Position numbers and translations under genes: made by a program. Below the pieces are notes generated by a model. The model searched no databases. It had not been told where the DNA came from and saw nothing but the letters and a program-made list of their open reading frames with translations. This document shows, piece after piece, positions 35,881-48,862 of a DNA stretch of 64,000 bases. Within the stretch, counting starts at the first letter, position 1, and every line of letters begins with the position of its first letter. The DNA comes from Carallia brachiata (taxonomy: Eukaryota > Streptophyta > Magnoliopsida > Malpighiales > Rhizophoraceae): NCBI GenBank assembly GCA_021464245.1, contig JADCRB010000004.1:3219103-3283102 (forward strand), given 5' to 3'.

Positions 35881-36740
35881 GCTTCTCTGTGGCTACTGTT
35901 ACAATTGCTCATTGAAGTGAATTTCTTGTAGAAAGCATTTGGCTGCTCTGGAATATTTTGAAGCAGAAGGGACACAGATATTTTGTTTTCTCTCCTCTGT
36001 AATTGTTTTCCAAATGATATGTCATTGAACGGTGTTACTTCCTAGTTGGTTACTTAAAGTTTTCTATTAATCTTGTAGAAACCAACCGTTTAGCCTCCCT
36101 TTCATGGTTAAATGCAATAAAAACCTCTTCCTAAAATCTAACAGTCCTGCAGGGTATTTACGATCTGCCTTGCTCGTGCTTCTTCTCCGAGATTGCCCAT
36201 TTTATATGGTAACAAGTACAAAACCGTGGAATTATAATATGTGCCGGGCTCGTTTATATCTTATATTGCCTTTAGCATTATCGGGTCTGGACAGTGTTGA
36301 GGGGAAATAGCTGTGATTTTAGATCTAGAATAATTTCTATTATCTGGTCACCAAAAAGAGAGGAAAGGAATCAAAAGAAAAATAGAGACGAAGTCAGTCC
36401 ACATTTCCTTTTTTGTTACCAGATCACATGAAGTGCCAGCTGAATTTATGTCCACAAACTTCCCCTTCAATAATATGGGACAGTACATAATGTTCCCATG
36501 TGCAGGTGTCTTCAGTGCATGTACCTCTCCTGACGAGACCATTTATATGGAAAAATTGTAGCAGCAATCAATTGATATTGCAGTTACCAGGAATACCTGT
36601 CGAAAGAGGTGAATTACTGTCAAGAATTAAGAATTGCTTGTAGTTCCAGAATCGCAGGGCACGGCATTTGCTGTAGCTTTTCTGGTGGCATGGAGTGTCA
36701 TGACCCACTTCTCCAAAAGCCAGCAACAGCATGGTCAGGG

Positions 36741-39700
36741 ATTCTGATGAAATGCGGATGGCCACACAAGAAATTTTATCTTTCTCCAAAGTCGATGTAT
36801 GTAAACAAAAAACGCAAGGGGGGTTGGGGGGGGAAACAAATAAGAAAGTCCTTTTCGGAGACATGTCACCATCGCTTGGACCAGAACTTGCCAACTAGAA
36901 AACAGGTTGGTGTGGAAAGGGTCCATGATCATTGTCCCACATCTCATCTGGGTGAACTGTCGATATATACACGGTCTTTGGGAATAAATTTCATTTCGTG
37001 CAAATCTATCTCCAAATGGACATTTCCATGTGGTAACATGCACCCATGCTTTTAATGTAAGGTTGTTGATCTTTGGTTTGCCTTGCAATAATGTACCATT
37101 CTCTTTCTCGTCTCTTTTAATTGATTGGCAAATGTATATGTTTGTTTTCTTCAATCTTATTCAACAGATGCCCAAATTTTCCATTTGCGTTTTGTTCTTG
37201 CAGTGCGCAAAAATTCAAGAAGTAACAAAACTTGTTAGTCGCCTTAAGTTTGACCCCGTAAATTAAGCATACTCTACATTAAAAAAAATGAGATTTTTCA
37301 GTTTTTAAGCGAGCTAATTAACTCAACGTCAAATATAAGTGAAAAATAAAAAAAATTAAAGTGAGATATAATTACAATAAAAATAATAAAATAATTTTAT
37401 GTTGTCTAAAATCACGTTTTTTATATTCAATAAAACAGTAAGTAAGCATAATAAGCACTCAAAAAATGCCATAGATTATTGTTCGTGACACTTAAACCCA
37501 TGTCCTAGATGGCATGCTAATCGCCAAGTATGCCTTTTACAGGTCAATGCTAATGATAAGTAATAATCTTCTCAAAGAGGAAGATTAACAGAAAGGAGTC
37601 ATTAGAATTACAAGTTCAAAAGCAATACATTCAGTACGTACATTATACATAGGTGTCTATGGCTACGTAAATAAAGGTTAGTTTCTTCTCATTAAGGTAA
37701 ATGGCAATCATTGTTAAGCTAATCACAGTCTGCGCTTTCACGATAAATTGTTAGAATTTTCGTGATGTGTTATTTGAATTTTAATGTTTTTGTAAATAGT
37801 TAGAATATAAACCATTACATTTTAAAATTAATGAATGACTCACGTACCTAAATCTGACCTAAATAATGTAATCTAATTAATTCGAGGACACGATTCGATT
37901 CTTCTTATTGAAAAAGTCATTGACTCGAAAATCGAAACACTTAAAATTGAAATTAAAAAAAAATCATATAATTTAAACTCGAAATAATACAAAACCAGAT
38001 CTTCATGAACTCAAATAACCAGATTTTGGAACAATTTGAACTAATAGAAAAGGTAAATGGTGTTTGTCCGTTTGGCCATACTGCATTAGGATAAAAAAAT
38101 GAAAAAAAAATATTTTTTTAAAAGATTAAAATTTAAAGTAATATCAAAGACATTCAAAATAACACTAAAAATACTTAAACTTTGATTCTTTAAAAAAAAA
38201 AAAAAAAAGAACATGGATAGAGTGTGACCAATTTTTTTGGCCACATGAGGGTGACCTTGAACTAAAATTTAAGAGTCAACAGGATATCCTAGAGAATATA
38301 TGATAACTCAATTACATTTGTTATCACTTCTTTCTCCATCAGTCAGTTCAAAGTATCACAGCATATATGTTTTTACCACAATGGAGTATGGACAAAAGAT
38401 TTTTACTATAAGGAAAGCAAAAGAAACAGTAAGTGTGGGCTTCTAATTTGATAGGATGTCCGTTTTCCCTCAATCTTCAATCATTGGCGTTGGATTGCCA
38501 GTAGTAGGGTTACTCACTGTCCCAATACCAAATCTAATAAAGATTCGTTTTTATGTGGGAAGTGAATGCACGTCTTGTTTCAATTATTCAATCTAAATTT
38601 TCTTCAGCTGCCTTTCAAGAACGCCGACAATAACAAAAGTTAAAAAAAAACAAAAAAACAAAAAAGAAGAAGCGGGGGGAAGAAATCGGAACAATTTTCG
38701 ATGGAAATGCAAATTCCTTCTTGTTAAATGTGTAGTTGTGATTCCCGTGAACCAGAATTAACACACTAAAATAAGTTTCACAATTCGGTTAAATTTTGCA
38801 GGCCATGAAAGTTATTTGTGTTGATGCTTCAAAATCTCTTGATGCAATAAGGGAATCAAAATGTTATAATAGTTATATGTTTGGCATTTTGCCTTACCAG
38901 CGATTATTTGCAATAAGGCAAAATTCCCTTTAATTAAGATAACATAAGAATTTAATTAAGGCTTTTGTTAATTTGACTCCTCTTTTTAATGAGTAAAATT
39001 AATTCATAATTTAATATCATTTAAATATTATTTTAAATTTTTTTATTTAAATAAAGCTCACTTATTATATGGTATAAAATTATGAATAAGTTACGTTCAC
39101 TTAAAAAAAAGAAATCAAAATAAAAAACTCTTTTAAAATTAAAGCATCTACTGTGTGTGTGAACAGTTAACTCTTGCACGATTATTGTCGCCCTTTGAAT
39201 AAATAACTACTCGTGCAAAATTTTCTGAACCCTTAGATTCGATGACTGTATAATATGGCTACTTGGTTCAGAAATATTAAATAGTAATATTTAAATAATA
39301 ATAAAATAACAATAATATGACCAATCAAATAATAAAAATATGAAAAAAAATAAAATAAATTAATTATTAAATATTATTAGATAAATTATGTTACTATTAC
39401 AATCTATTCATCATTCATCAGAGTCACTATAAGCTACAAAACAAGTAGGATGTCAACTTCGTCATCACATGAACTGACTGTTGTTGGGTCGCCAAAATTA
39501 GTTAAATGCATCCATCCCAATCGGCAGATCTATGATTTTTCGTTTCATCATTATAACATGCATGTGGTTTGTCATATTGACGATCTTGCTGTAGCACGAA
39601 TAGCTGATTAAGTTAAATTACAACTTCCAACAAAGTGGATAATGCGTAAACCACCTTAGAAAGCCCAAATTTTAATCAATAGTCATTTTTTTCTCTTATT

Positions 39701-39829
39701 CTTTACACATGCATGTGAAGGGGTATATAAAATAAGAAAAAAAAGTTAGTATTTTAACAATTTGTGTCTTGAATTTTATTCTTGTTGAAATTGAGACTGT
39801 TATTTCAAAATAAAATTTGATATTTTTAA
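36741..39829. other. A+T-rich spacer
   Basis: No gene recognised. 36741-37050 holds a last weak trace of the QCR7 duplication. The rest is rich in A/T runs and scattered short frames without domains. Confidence 0.5.
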
Positions 39830-41170
39830 AATATTTATTATTTTTATATTTTAAAAATATTAATTTTAATTTTAAAAAATAATAATCTCAATTTTTCTTA
39901 AAATTAAACTCAAGATAATTTATCTGAAATATATAACAGTGTGCGTATAATAAATTTAGTTAACGTAGTCTTTAGCGTTTTTGCGAACATGAGGATACAT
40001 CAGTGTTGACACCAGGTTCTCAGAACCGAACCGGTCATTGAACCGGAAAACTGAGAGGTTCAAGATTCAATCGGTTCGACCGGTAAAACCACGGTTAAAC
40101 CGGTAAAACCGGTATTTAATATTAAATATATAAAATTAAATTTTTATATAGCTTATATAATTATATAAAATGTTATATTATATAAGAATAATAATAAATA
40201 TTTAAAATAAAGTGTATTTTAAGAATTATACTAATATTTACATACATTAAAGATATTACAATTAGTATATTTAATAAAATATAATTTATAAAATTTAATT
40301 TAAAAAATAATATTTATAAATAGTGATTAAATATTAATTTTTAAATTTTAAAGATTAAATTGAAAATTTTAATCAATTAAGGACTAAATTAGAATTTTTA
40401 ATTAAAATTAGAGTTTTAATTATAATTTAGATAAAGTTTTGGGTTAAATTATAATTTAAATTTTTTTAATTTAAATTGAACCGGTTCACCCGATTCAACC
40501 GGTCCCGGTTTTCCGTTTTCCGGTTTTGACCGGTTTTTCGGTTCTTGACCGGTTTTTTTCAGTTCGGTCCGAATTTCATTTTTAAATTTGAACCGGACCG
40601 GATTAAGACCAGTTCCCAATTTTTTCGGTTGAACCGGCCGGATCCAGTCCGATTTTCAATTCCATAGTTGACACCTGAGTCTCTTAGCCACACACTTTCT
40701 TCCATATGTAAGATTAATTTAAGGTGCATAGGACAGTCAGCATAATTCTCTCCGATCACCGTGTCATAATTAATGATTCACCAGGCTTTTTTTTTTTTTT
40801 TTTTGTGTAAAAAGCAGAATAATATCCTAATATTTATAGCATTATGTCGTGTTTTTATTGTGGTGTTTGAAATATTTATTATTTTTATTTTTAAAAATAT
40901 TATTATTTATTTTAAAAATTACAATCACAATTTTTTTCAAAATAAAACTTAAGACAATTTAATTCAAGTGTATAACAGTATTCATAAAATAAATTTGGTT
41001 AACATAGTATTTAACGTTTTTGCGAACATGATAGTACATCAGTGTTGACACCTGACTCTCTTAGCCACACACTTTCTTCCATATGTAAGATTAATTTAAA
41101 GTGCATCGGACCGTCTGTATAATTCTCTCCGGTCACCGTGTCATAATTAATGACTCACCAGGCCGTTTTT
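39830..41170. repeat. Local tandem duplication, left copy interrupted by a MITE
   Basis: About 320 bp (39830-40013 plus 40676-40790) recur at about 40860-41165 in direct orientation. Both contain AACGTTTTTGCGAACATGA-like sequence, ACATCAGTGTTGACACC and CTCTTAGCCACACACTTTC. Only the left copy carries the 653-bp insert. Confidence 0.85.
40014..40666. mobile_element. MITE rich in ACCGG motifs with a 9-bp target-site duplication
   Basis: A 653-bp insert flanked by GTTGACACC at 40005-40013 and 40667-40675; the empty site is preserved at 41044-41052. Both ends contain many GAACCGG/ACCGGTT units in inverted sense, around an A+T-rich core. Terminal inverted similarity is weak (about 12 of 22). The 9-bp duplication points to a Mutator-like origin. 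No coding capacity. Confidence 0.85.
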
Positions 41171-44100
41171 TTTTTTTTTGTTTGTTTTTTTGTGTTTTTA
41201 AAAAGAAAAGCGAGGGTAACACCTTCATGTTCATGGCATTACGTTTTATCCGTATTGCGTGTTGTAATTTCGTATGATTAGAGTAAGAACAGATACTAAA
41301 TTCAGCGTAAGTTCAATTTCACTGCACCTGTGACGAGATTCGAACTTAGGATTATATTTAAAGTAGCGAGAAGAGCATTTAAGACATTGGAAAATTTTCA
41401 TAAAAATTGAATAATTTATGGAGCCCACAGCAGATGATGCAAAATAATGTAACATGGCCTGTTTTTTGATAAGCTGTGCAAATGCATGCATGGATTTCAC
41501 CACCCCGGGGACGGTGGTTATATAATCTTGAAAGCAAGTAACTGTTCAACTGATTTTGTTGTTTCGTTTGGGAAGTAAGATTCATGGCCTAAGCTAGGTA
41601 GTGATATTAATGCCCAGCTCCGTCAGTTGGGTCGTCACTTTCGGCAAATCCAAAATGGGCCGGCCCCATTTCCGGTGAGGTCGCAGCACGGATAATGCAT
41701 GACATGTAGTATATATACATTTTTTTTGACTTTAAAAAAAATTATTTCGCAAATATGATGGTTATTGGATCCCTAAACTTGACGTCGGCTTTTGGGTCAT
41801 TGTTGTCCTCAATTTAACCTCTCCCAAAGAGAAGACCAACAATCGAAATACTACTGGATCTAAAACGAGTCTTCCTCAAATTCAACTATTATATTAATGA
41901 GTTTATAACTTAATATTGCGTTATAATCTTTTGTCACCTAAGTTATCATCCAATCTTGTGCCAAAGAAGAGCGCGAGCGCAATGACATAAATCCAAATTT
42001 ATGTGGGGGGGGATGTTGGAATGCTATTAAGTTGTCAGTTTCAGTACTAAATCAAAATAATGAGATTTAACCAATAATTTTTGTTTGTTACATGGGATAT
42101 GAAGTTAACCAATAATTCAATAGTACTAAAGTCATTTCTCGAGCTTTATTTTACGTTACACGAAATTGGGGTTTATTAATATTATTCTTACTTCATCTCA
42201 CTCCTAAAAGTGGAAAAGAAACATACAAAGAGGATAGAAAAGAGAGCGGTGATTCTGTAAGCTCATCTGTTTTGTTTTGTTTTCATTTGCAAGCTCATTT
42301 GTTTTGTAAGCCGAAAGAGCCTATCTTCAATTAATATTATCGAAATAACATATAATTTTGATTTCGCGTTTTAATTAGGAAGATGCTAAAACTTTCTTTT
42401 ATTAATTTTTCAGTAATTTTTTTAAATTTTTTATATGCACTCTCCCACTTAACCATATCGTATTTTAATTATACAATTAATGCATGGATATTAGTAATAT
42501 AAAGAGTTTAGCCTTTTTTTTTTTTCAGTTTTCATAACATTACTGGGTGGAGAGTTACTGTGAAAAGAAAAATTAGACAAATAGACCCAAAAAAAAAAGG
42601 GGAAAATAGATGATTGATTCTCAATTATGCTAGATAGATTGGATTCTCATTGTGTTGGAGAAAAATGAATCTTTTATTTACTATATATATAAAATTATTT
42701 GACAAGTAGTACCTTTTTTTTTTTTTAATTTACAATTTCCTTGATTTGGGCGTTTCCACGACGCCCGACAAGGATATGGGAAATTGTGAACGAAGAAAAT
42801 TGTGGGACACACGAGAAAAATAAAGATCATCGTGGCATTGTTTGCCATATATAGCACCAGTTAGCTTTATGAACAGAACGAATAGGCCACGTTTCCGGTT
42901 GTCCACATGCCAGCCGATCGAAACATTGATGAGGCTGACATGAAAGTCGGCCCGCTTTATTATTACTATTTTTTTGTTTTTAAGAAGCCGATAACCGGTA
43001 GCCGATAGGCCCGCATGTTTCTGGCTTGATTGAAATCCCCGAAACAGGCCACGATCTCCTCGGCTTTTCTCTAATGTTTGGACTATGCGTAAGCTAAGAT
43101 TTCAGTAACCCCTTCCCTCTGGGCTTCCCCACTCTCGACTACACTGATTTCCTGGACCCACTTTCCTCGTGAGACATGTTATTATGTTTCTCCATCGTTA
43201 CTTTGTTCTAAATGGAAGATCCTCGAACTTTTTGATAATTTAGTTTTTTATCTTAAAAATGAGAGAATAGGGATAGTAAGTCCTGTTTGGAGGTATTGCA
43301 TCCGTACTCGAAGAGTGAAAATTTGAATAGTTGAGACATATTTCACACAAATACAAGTGTAAATTTAATTTACCAAACTTCTTAACAATAGTTAAATTTA
43401 ACATTTACGATCTGACAACGTACAACATTTATAGGTTTAATGAAAATCATAATAGACTAAAACATACAAATAATTTTTGAGTTCAACTGTCAAATAGCGC
43501 ATTAATTCTCTGTACTAAAACTAAGGTTGTGTCTATTTACATTATAATTCTCCCCTCCGTGAAATGGATAACTTCATAATTATGTGTTAACTGATTATGG
43601 TTATTTTTGGGTTGGGTGTGCCCTTTTTATTTTAATTTTTTTTTCAAGAGATTTGTTGTACAGATTAAGTCTTATAGCGTTAAAATTTGAAATCGAGATC
43701 ATTCGTTTGTTTTGCATCGTATTTTAGTTAATTACCATGTTTTCTCAATTTAATAATATGGCACTTACGTGACATTTTTTCGTTGACATGAAACATATGT
43801 TATTTTTTGAACAGAAAAAAAATCATCTCAAATATGTCTCGGATTTGAAACATATGTTATACTTCCGTAGAAATATGTTACAAAATTGATGACATTATAC
43901 TCATTTTATGAAACACAATAGAATTTTAGTCAAAATATATTTCATTTAAAATTATTTCAAAAATTGTACATCATTGAAGTTGTCGTAACCTAATCTTAAA
44001 TTTTAAAATTACAGATAGTCTAATCACAATTGAATTTCTCCGTATAATTTGCACAGATTACATTTTTCTCATCACATTAAACATTCACATGAAACATTAA

Positions 44101-45236
44101 GGTAAAATAATCACCACACACTATTTTTATTTTTGGGTTTATTAAAAGTTATCTAATAATAATACATCTTTCCATTACGTGTAACAAAAAATAAACTTTT
44201 CATTTTTTCTCATAAATAAAAAAATATATAATCAACTCCAAATCAAAGTTAACAACGGTCAACACTTGTGCTAAAACATTTTATAAAGATGTTAAGCTCA
44301 TATTTAAAAAAATAAATAAATAGGAAAAGATGACTATCTTTTGCATTCCTATGGGCAAGACACGTGCACATTATAAGCGCGGCCAATGCATTTAAAAATA
44401 GATTAACACCATGTTTGTTAGACCATAACAAAAAAAAAAAAAAAAAAGGGCCATCCGAATTTGAGTCTTCATCCTTTTGCTCACCCTCAATTTCAGAAAT
44501 TAAATGTAGAAGGTATATTGTTGAGTTTTAAAGTTATTATGAGGGCAGTTTAATTTAAAAGAAGCTAATTCAAATTTAATAATACTCAAATGATGAATAT
44601 ATTAATTAAAAATTATTAAATAATGATACTAATAATTTAAATATTAATTTCGGCTAAACAGGTACTATAATTATCATACTTTAAATACTTTTTTTTTTTT
44701 TAAAGGCAAAAAAATATCGTAAAAAAGATAAGCATGTGACAATGTAAAAGGACAAATCTACCCTCTTAAAAGGACAAAGCAAAAAGTTGAAGCCAAGAAC
44801 TGCCAGGCCGTGCATGTTCTTGCACAAACTTCGGTAGTAAAACCACGTGACCTTCAACGGCCTTTTTGTCTTCGACCCTCCAGTCTCGTCACCGCCCCCA
44901 CCACCACCAGCGGCGGCAGCTTCCGCCGATTCTTCCATTTTCAATTACAAGTCATCACTAAATAAGTAAAAAAAATAATGAAAAGGTTAATTTCGTCATT
45001 GAAAAATTAGGCCCCACGTGTGAAGACAGCAGTCGTGACCCGTGAATGTCAATTTAGATATTTTATCAAAAATCCGAGGGCACTCTTTCAACAGGTCATG
45101 CATAAAAGGCCATGCCTTGTCTCTGTTTCAGCCTGTGCACTTTCATTCTCACTTCTGTCCCATGACCCATTTCTCTTCCTGTGTTTTCTTTCACTTCAAT
45201 TAAAGAGAAACATTTGCCACAGAAAAAAGGCCCGAA
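41171..45236. other. A+T-rich spacer upstream of the DUF642 gene
   Basis: No supported gene. A small - strand frame near 44681-44944 is discussed under rejected items. A TATA-like GCATAAAAGG near 45101 could serve the DUF642 exon 1. Confidence 0.45.
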
Positions 45237-48200
45237 ATGCGAGGAGGGACTTTCATCTTACTGTCGGTGCTGCTACTGTGCGCCACCTTCCACGTCTCGT
45301 TTTCCATCAGAGACGGTAAGCTTTATAATGGGATACTGTACGTATACACCCACCTTCTTCTACAGTTTTGAGCTCAACTATGACAGTTGTGTGGTTTCTT
45401 ACCCGTAGCCCCACATATCCTTTTTTTTTTTTTTTCTACTAATATGTATTTCGATTTTTTTATGTTCCATCGATATACTGAATGTAATAAAATTAATATT
45501 TATTTTATTGTAAATTATTAATTTTCTTTGTTTTAGAACACACAAACATTGTTTTCTTTTTTAAAAAGCGTACCATCTGAAGCTAAAGTTACTGAACAAT
45601 ATTTGTAGTCTTAACACTTTTAATTTAAAAATACACAATGTTACTTTGTTGGAAAGTGAAGGAATTTGTAGGGATGATCAATATATGACCTTAGTGTACA
45701 TTTTTTAAATGAGGTTGACCTCATCAACCACGTGCTATTGGTGCTCTTCAGACTTCAGGCCCTTCTCAGTTTTCCTCTTCTCTTGGCCTTGGCCTTTTAC
45801 CCGCCATATTTTCTGGCAAACATGAAGTCGATTGCCAATAATTAATCGCCTGCATTTAATATTTATTCATTTCCTGTGAAAACGACACAAATTACAAAAA
45901 TTAGTAGTAGGTGCATAAGATAGGTCAATTATTTTATTGTTTTACTAAATCTAAATTTTAGACCTAAACTTAGGTTAGATACACCGACGCTAGTAAGGAC
46001 GGATGAAGCGAAATGGAGAATCTACTTTACTAGTGAATCTTTAACTAATAAAAAAAAGGGCGTTGTTATTGAATAGATGCCAATAGACAGGCACGGGTGT
46101 ACCGATGCTAATTTATGTAATTATTATATAATTATGAGTATATTTTATGTAATTGTAATTAAAAAATATGAGTAAATATTTTTTGATATTACTTTTTATC
46201 GTTACAATTGTATAAGATATACTTACTATTACATAAATTACCATCAGCCTCTGTCCATCAACTTTTTTAATAAAAAAAGGGGGCAAATTATTGGCAACTT
46301 GATCACATGACGAGCGTAAGAATGTCTAGTTGGAAGTGGGGTATTTTCTTTTTTTTTTTGGTTTACGGAAGTGGGGTAATTAATTGCCATCCCAGAGGCT
46401 GTCGTAGATTGGGGCCGACTCAATGGCTGGATTGGCGGGCATGCACATGCTATTTCAATTACTGTCCTTCTATAAATAGTGAGACATTAGTCGGCCTTGC
46501 TTTGTAAAACCAAAATTCACCGGAAAAGCAGGCATATTCAAAGCCCTTTTTGTTTTTGGCCCTATTCGAGTTAACCAAAGCACCAAAGCTAATTCTTCCC
46601 AACAATATTAGGTTTGAAAACCAACATGAATATATGATTGGTTTTTAATATTATTGTTAATTTGTGTACATTATAATTTATTGAACTGATTGCTTAGAGT
46701 AATTGATTAATCGGTATTATATTAAGGAAAGATCGAATGTTTGATCCTCACCTCTTTCAAAACTTATTCTCAAGTTGTAATATGAGTTTTGAACTTTATC
46801 TAAGACAAAAAAAGAATTTACTCTTATAATTGTGTTCTTGTCCATTATGATTGGGAACGTTTATTAATAATTGAAATCCTATTCCTTAGGCTTTTAAAAT
46901 CCACGAGTCTCGGCGTACATAGAGAAGCATGCCTTTTATTTATTTTTTTCTTTATGTTGCCAATTATTTTTGGTAGCATCTAAATAAAACCTGAATTTCT
47001 CCAATGCAATATCAATGCAGGCTTATTGAGAAATGGCGACTTCGAGCGAGGCCCTAATAAAACTGACATGAAAGGCACTCAGGTGATCGGACGGTATGCA
47101 ATACCGGAATGGGAGATATCCGGATTCGTTGAGTACATCAAATCTGGGCAAAAGCAAGGGGACATGTTGCTAGTAGTCCCAGAGGGATACTATGCGGTTA
47201 GGCTGGGGAACGAGGCGTCAATCAAGCAAAGATTTAAAGTAATTAAAGGAATGTACTATTCCATTACTTTTAGTGCCGCCAGAACGTGTGCCCAAGAGGA
47301 AAAATTGAACATATCTGCGTCACCGGAGTGGGGTGTGCTACCAATGCAGACTATGTATAGCAGCAATGGATGGGACTCGTATGCATGGGCGTTTCAGGCC
47401 AAGCTGCCGGAGGTGGACCTTATTATACATAATCCAGGTGTGGAGGAGGATCCTGCTTGCGGACCACTCATCGATGCTGTGGCAATTAGAGCTCTAACTC
47501 CTCCTAGACTCACTAACAGTAAGTTGCAATATGTTCTGGATTACAAATTAATCCCAAATGCAAATGTTATGGTACTGAACTAGATTTTTTTTTTAACAAA
47601 AAAAAAAAATACATTACAAGTATAATAATTATCGTATATACCGACTAAAGTGACCTTTGTGTCTTTATCCAATAAACCCCAATATTGAATTGGAAATATG
47701 GACTCATCAAAAGTCGAGAAAAATAATGTGACAAATTAACCGGAATTATTTAGGAAGTCAATTGAATTATGTGGGCCTCTTAAGAGAGACCTATAGGAGC
47801 TCTGTCTTCTGTTCTGTGCGGGTTTATTGTTTAACTGGTTAGGTGGGCAGCAGCAGAACAGGACAGTGAAGCTCTGCCTTAAATTTTTACAACCTGGTTC
47901 CTGAGACTTTAATACATGAAGTAGGTACTACTCTCTTTCATTTCTAGTCGCTTTCGGCTGCAGCAAGCAGTGAGCAAGCTAACAGAAGCAAGTCGCTAGC
48001 ATTTATGTGGCCTACGGTAAAGAATTAAAGATGATGTCAGTAAAAAATTGTTGTATAGTTTGTATTAATTGATTGCTCTAGGTACTAAAGAACAATAGAA
48101 TATTTGTGGAAGATTATCAAACGGGGATAATTAAAAAAAAAAGAAAAATGGGTAAATTCTTAGTACTATTAGTGTCATACATTTTTAAACCATATACATA

Positions 48201-48862
48201 ACCAATAATTAATCTCTCTTCTAGTTGTAATTGTAATTGTTAGATTTATAGTTTAATTAACTTTGATATGACTGTTAAATCTAGAGCTTAATTATATTAA
48301 CTCAACTTTACGTCATCTTGCAGAGAACATAATGAAAAATGGGGGCTTCGAAGAAGGCGCATACATATTTCCAAACACATCATGGGGCACCTTAATCCCA
48401 CCCAACATCGAAGACAACCATTCCCCACTTCCTGGCTGGATGGTTGAATCTCTGAAAGCAGTAAAATACATAGACTCCGACCACTTCTCCGTCCCACAAG
48501 GAAAGCGAGCCGTAGAGCTTGTGGCTGGCAAAGAGAGTGCCATTGCACAAGTAGTCCGCACAGTCCCCGGAAGGTCCTACGCCCTGACTTTTGCAGTTGG
48601 AGATGCTAGCAATTCCTGCGAAGGATCCATGATCGTCGAGGCTTTCGCCGGCAGGGCCACCATCAAAGTTCCTTACGAGTCCAAGGGCCACGGTGGATTC
48701 AAGCTTGCCGAGCTTAAATTCATTGCCGAGTCCATTAGAACAAGGATCACATTTTATAGCACATTTTACCACATGCGGAGTGATGACTTTTCTTCTCTGT
48801 GCGGGCCTGTTGTTGACGATGTCAAGCTGTTGAGCATTCGAAATCCACGGCGCCAGCTTTGA
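45237..48862 (+). CDS. DUF642 secreted cell-wall protein (BIIDXI-like)
   Basis: Apoplastic protein of the plant DUF642 family, members of which associate with the cell wall and influence pectin methylesterase activity. Three exons: 45237-45315, 47021-47518 and 48324-48862; 371 aa, intact, phases match. Exon 1 is a signal peptide (MRGGTFILLSVLLLCATFHV). Two galactose-binding-like domains follow: the first begins GLLRNGDFERGP with GFVEYIKSGQKQGDM and HNPGVEEDPACGPLID; the second begins KNIMKNGGFEEGAY with IEDNHSPLPGWMVESLKAVKYI, VPQGKRAVELVAGKESAIAQVVRT and FSSLCGPVVDDVKLL. The domain start NG(D/G)FE occurs in both, an internal duplication typical of the family. Close wording to Arabidopsis BIIDXI; the gene symbol is left open. 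No lesions were found. Confidence 0.94.

Larger units (their letters stand above)
31173..36740 (+). repeat. Tandem segmental duplication, unit 2 (contains QCR7 copy 2)
   Basis: Matches unit 1 in order and orientation but is longer because of two insertions: about 149 bp in the promoter (31275-31423) and about 1.38 kb in intron 3 (33565-34942). Similarity fades after about 36740, with a last weak match (ATGCTTTTAATGTAAGG) near 37049. Confidence 0.85.

Noticed and set aside
36348..36894. Possible - strand gene downstream of QCR7 copy 2
   Set aside because: The frames are not conserved in the duplicated unit 1 sequence and show no known domain; a real gene should have survived in both or show clear decay.
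44681..44944. Open frame on the - strand beginning MKMEESAEAAAAGGGGGG
   Set aside because: The Gly/Ala-rich start looks gene-like, but the rest has no recognisable domain, runs into poly-A-derived lysines, and no continuing exon or splice site could be tied to it.
46468..46480. Strong TATA box (CTATAAATAG) in intron 1 of the DUF642 gene
   Set aside because: Exon 1 with an in-phase signal peptide lies upstream at 45237, so this is not the main promoter. An alternative start here would lack a signal peptide, and nothing supports it.
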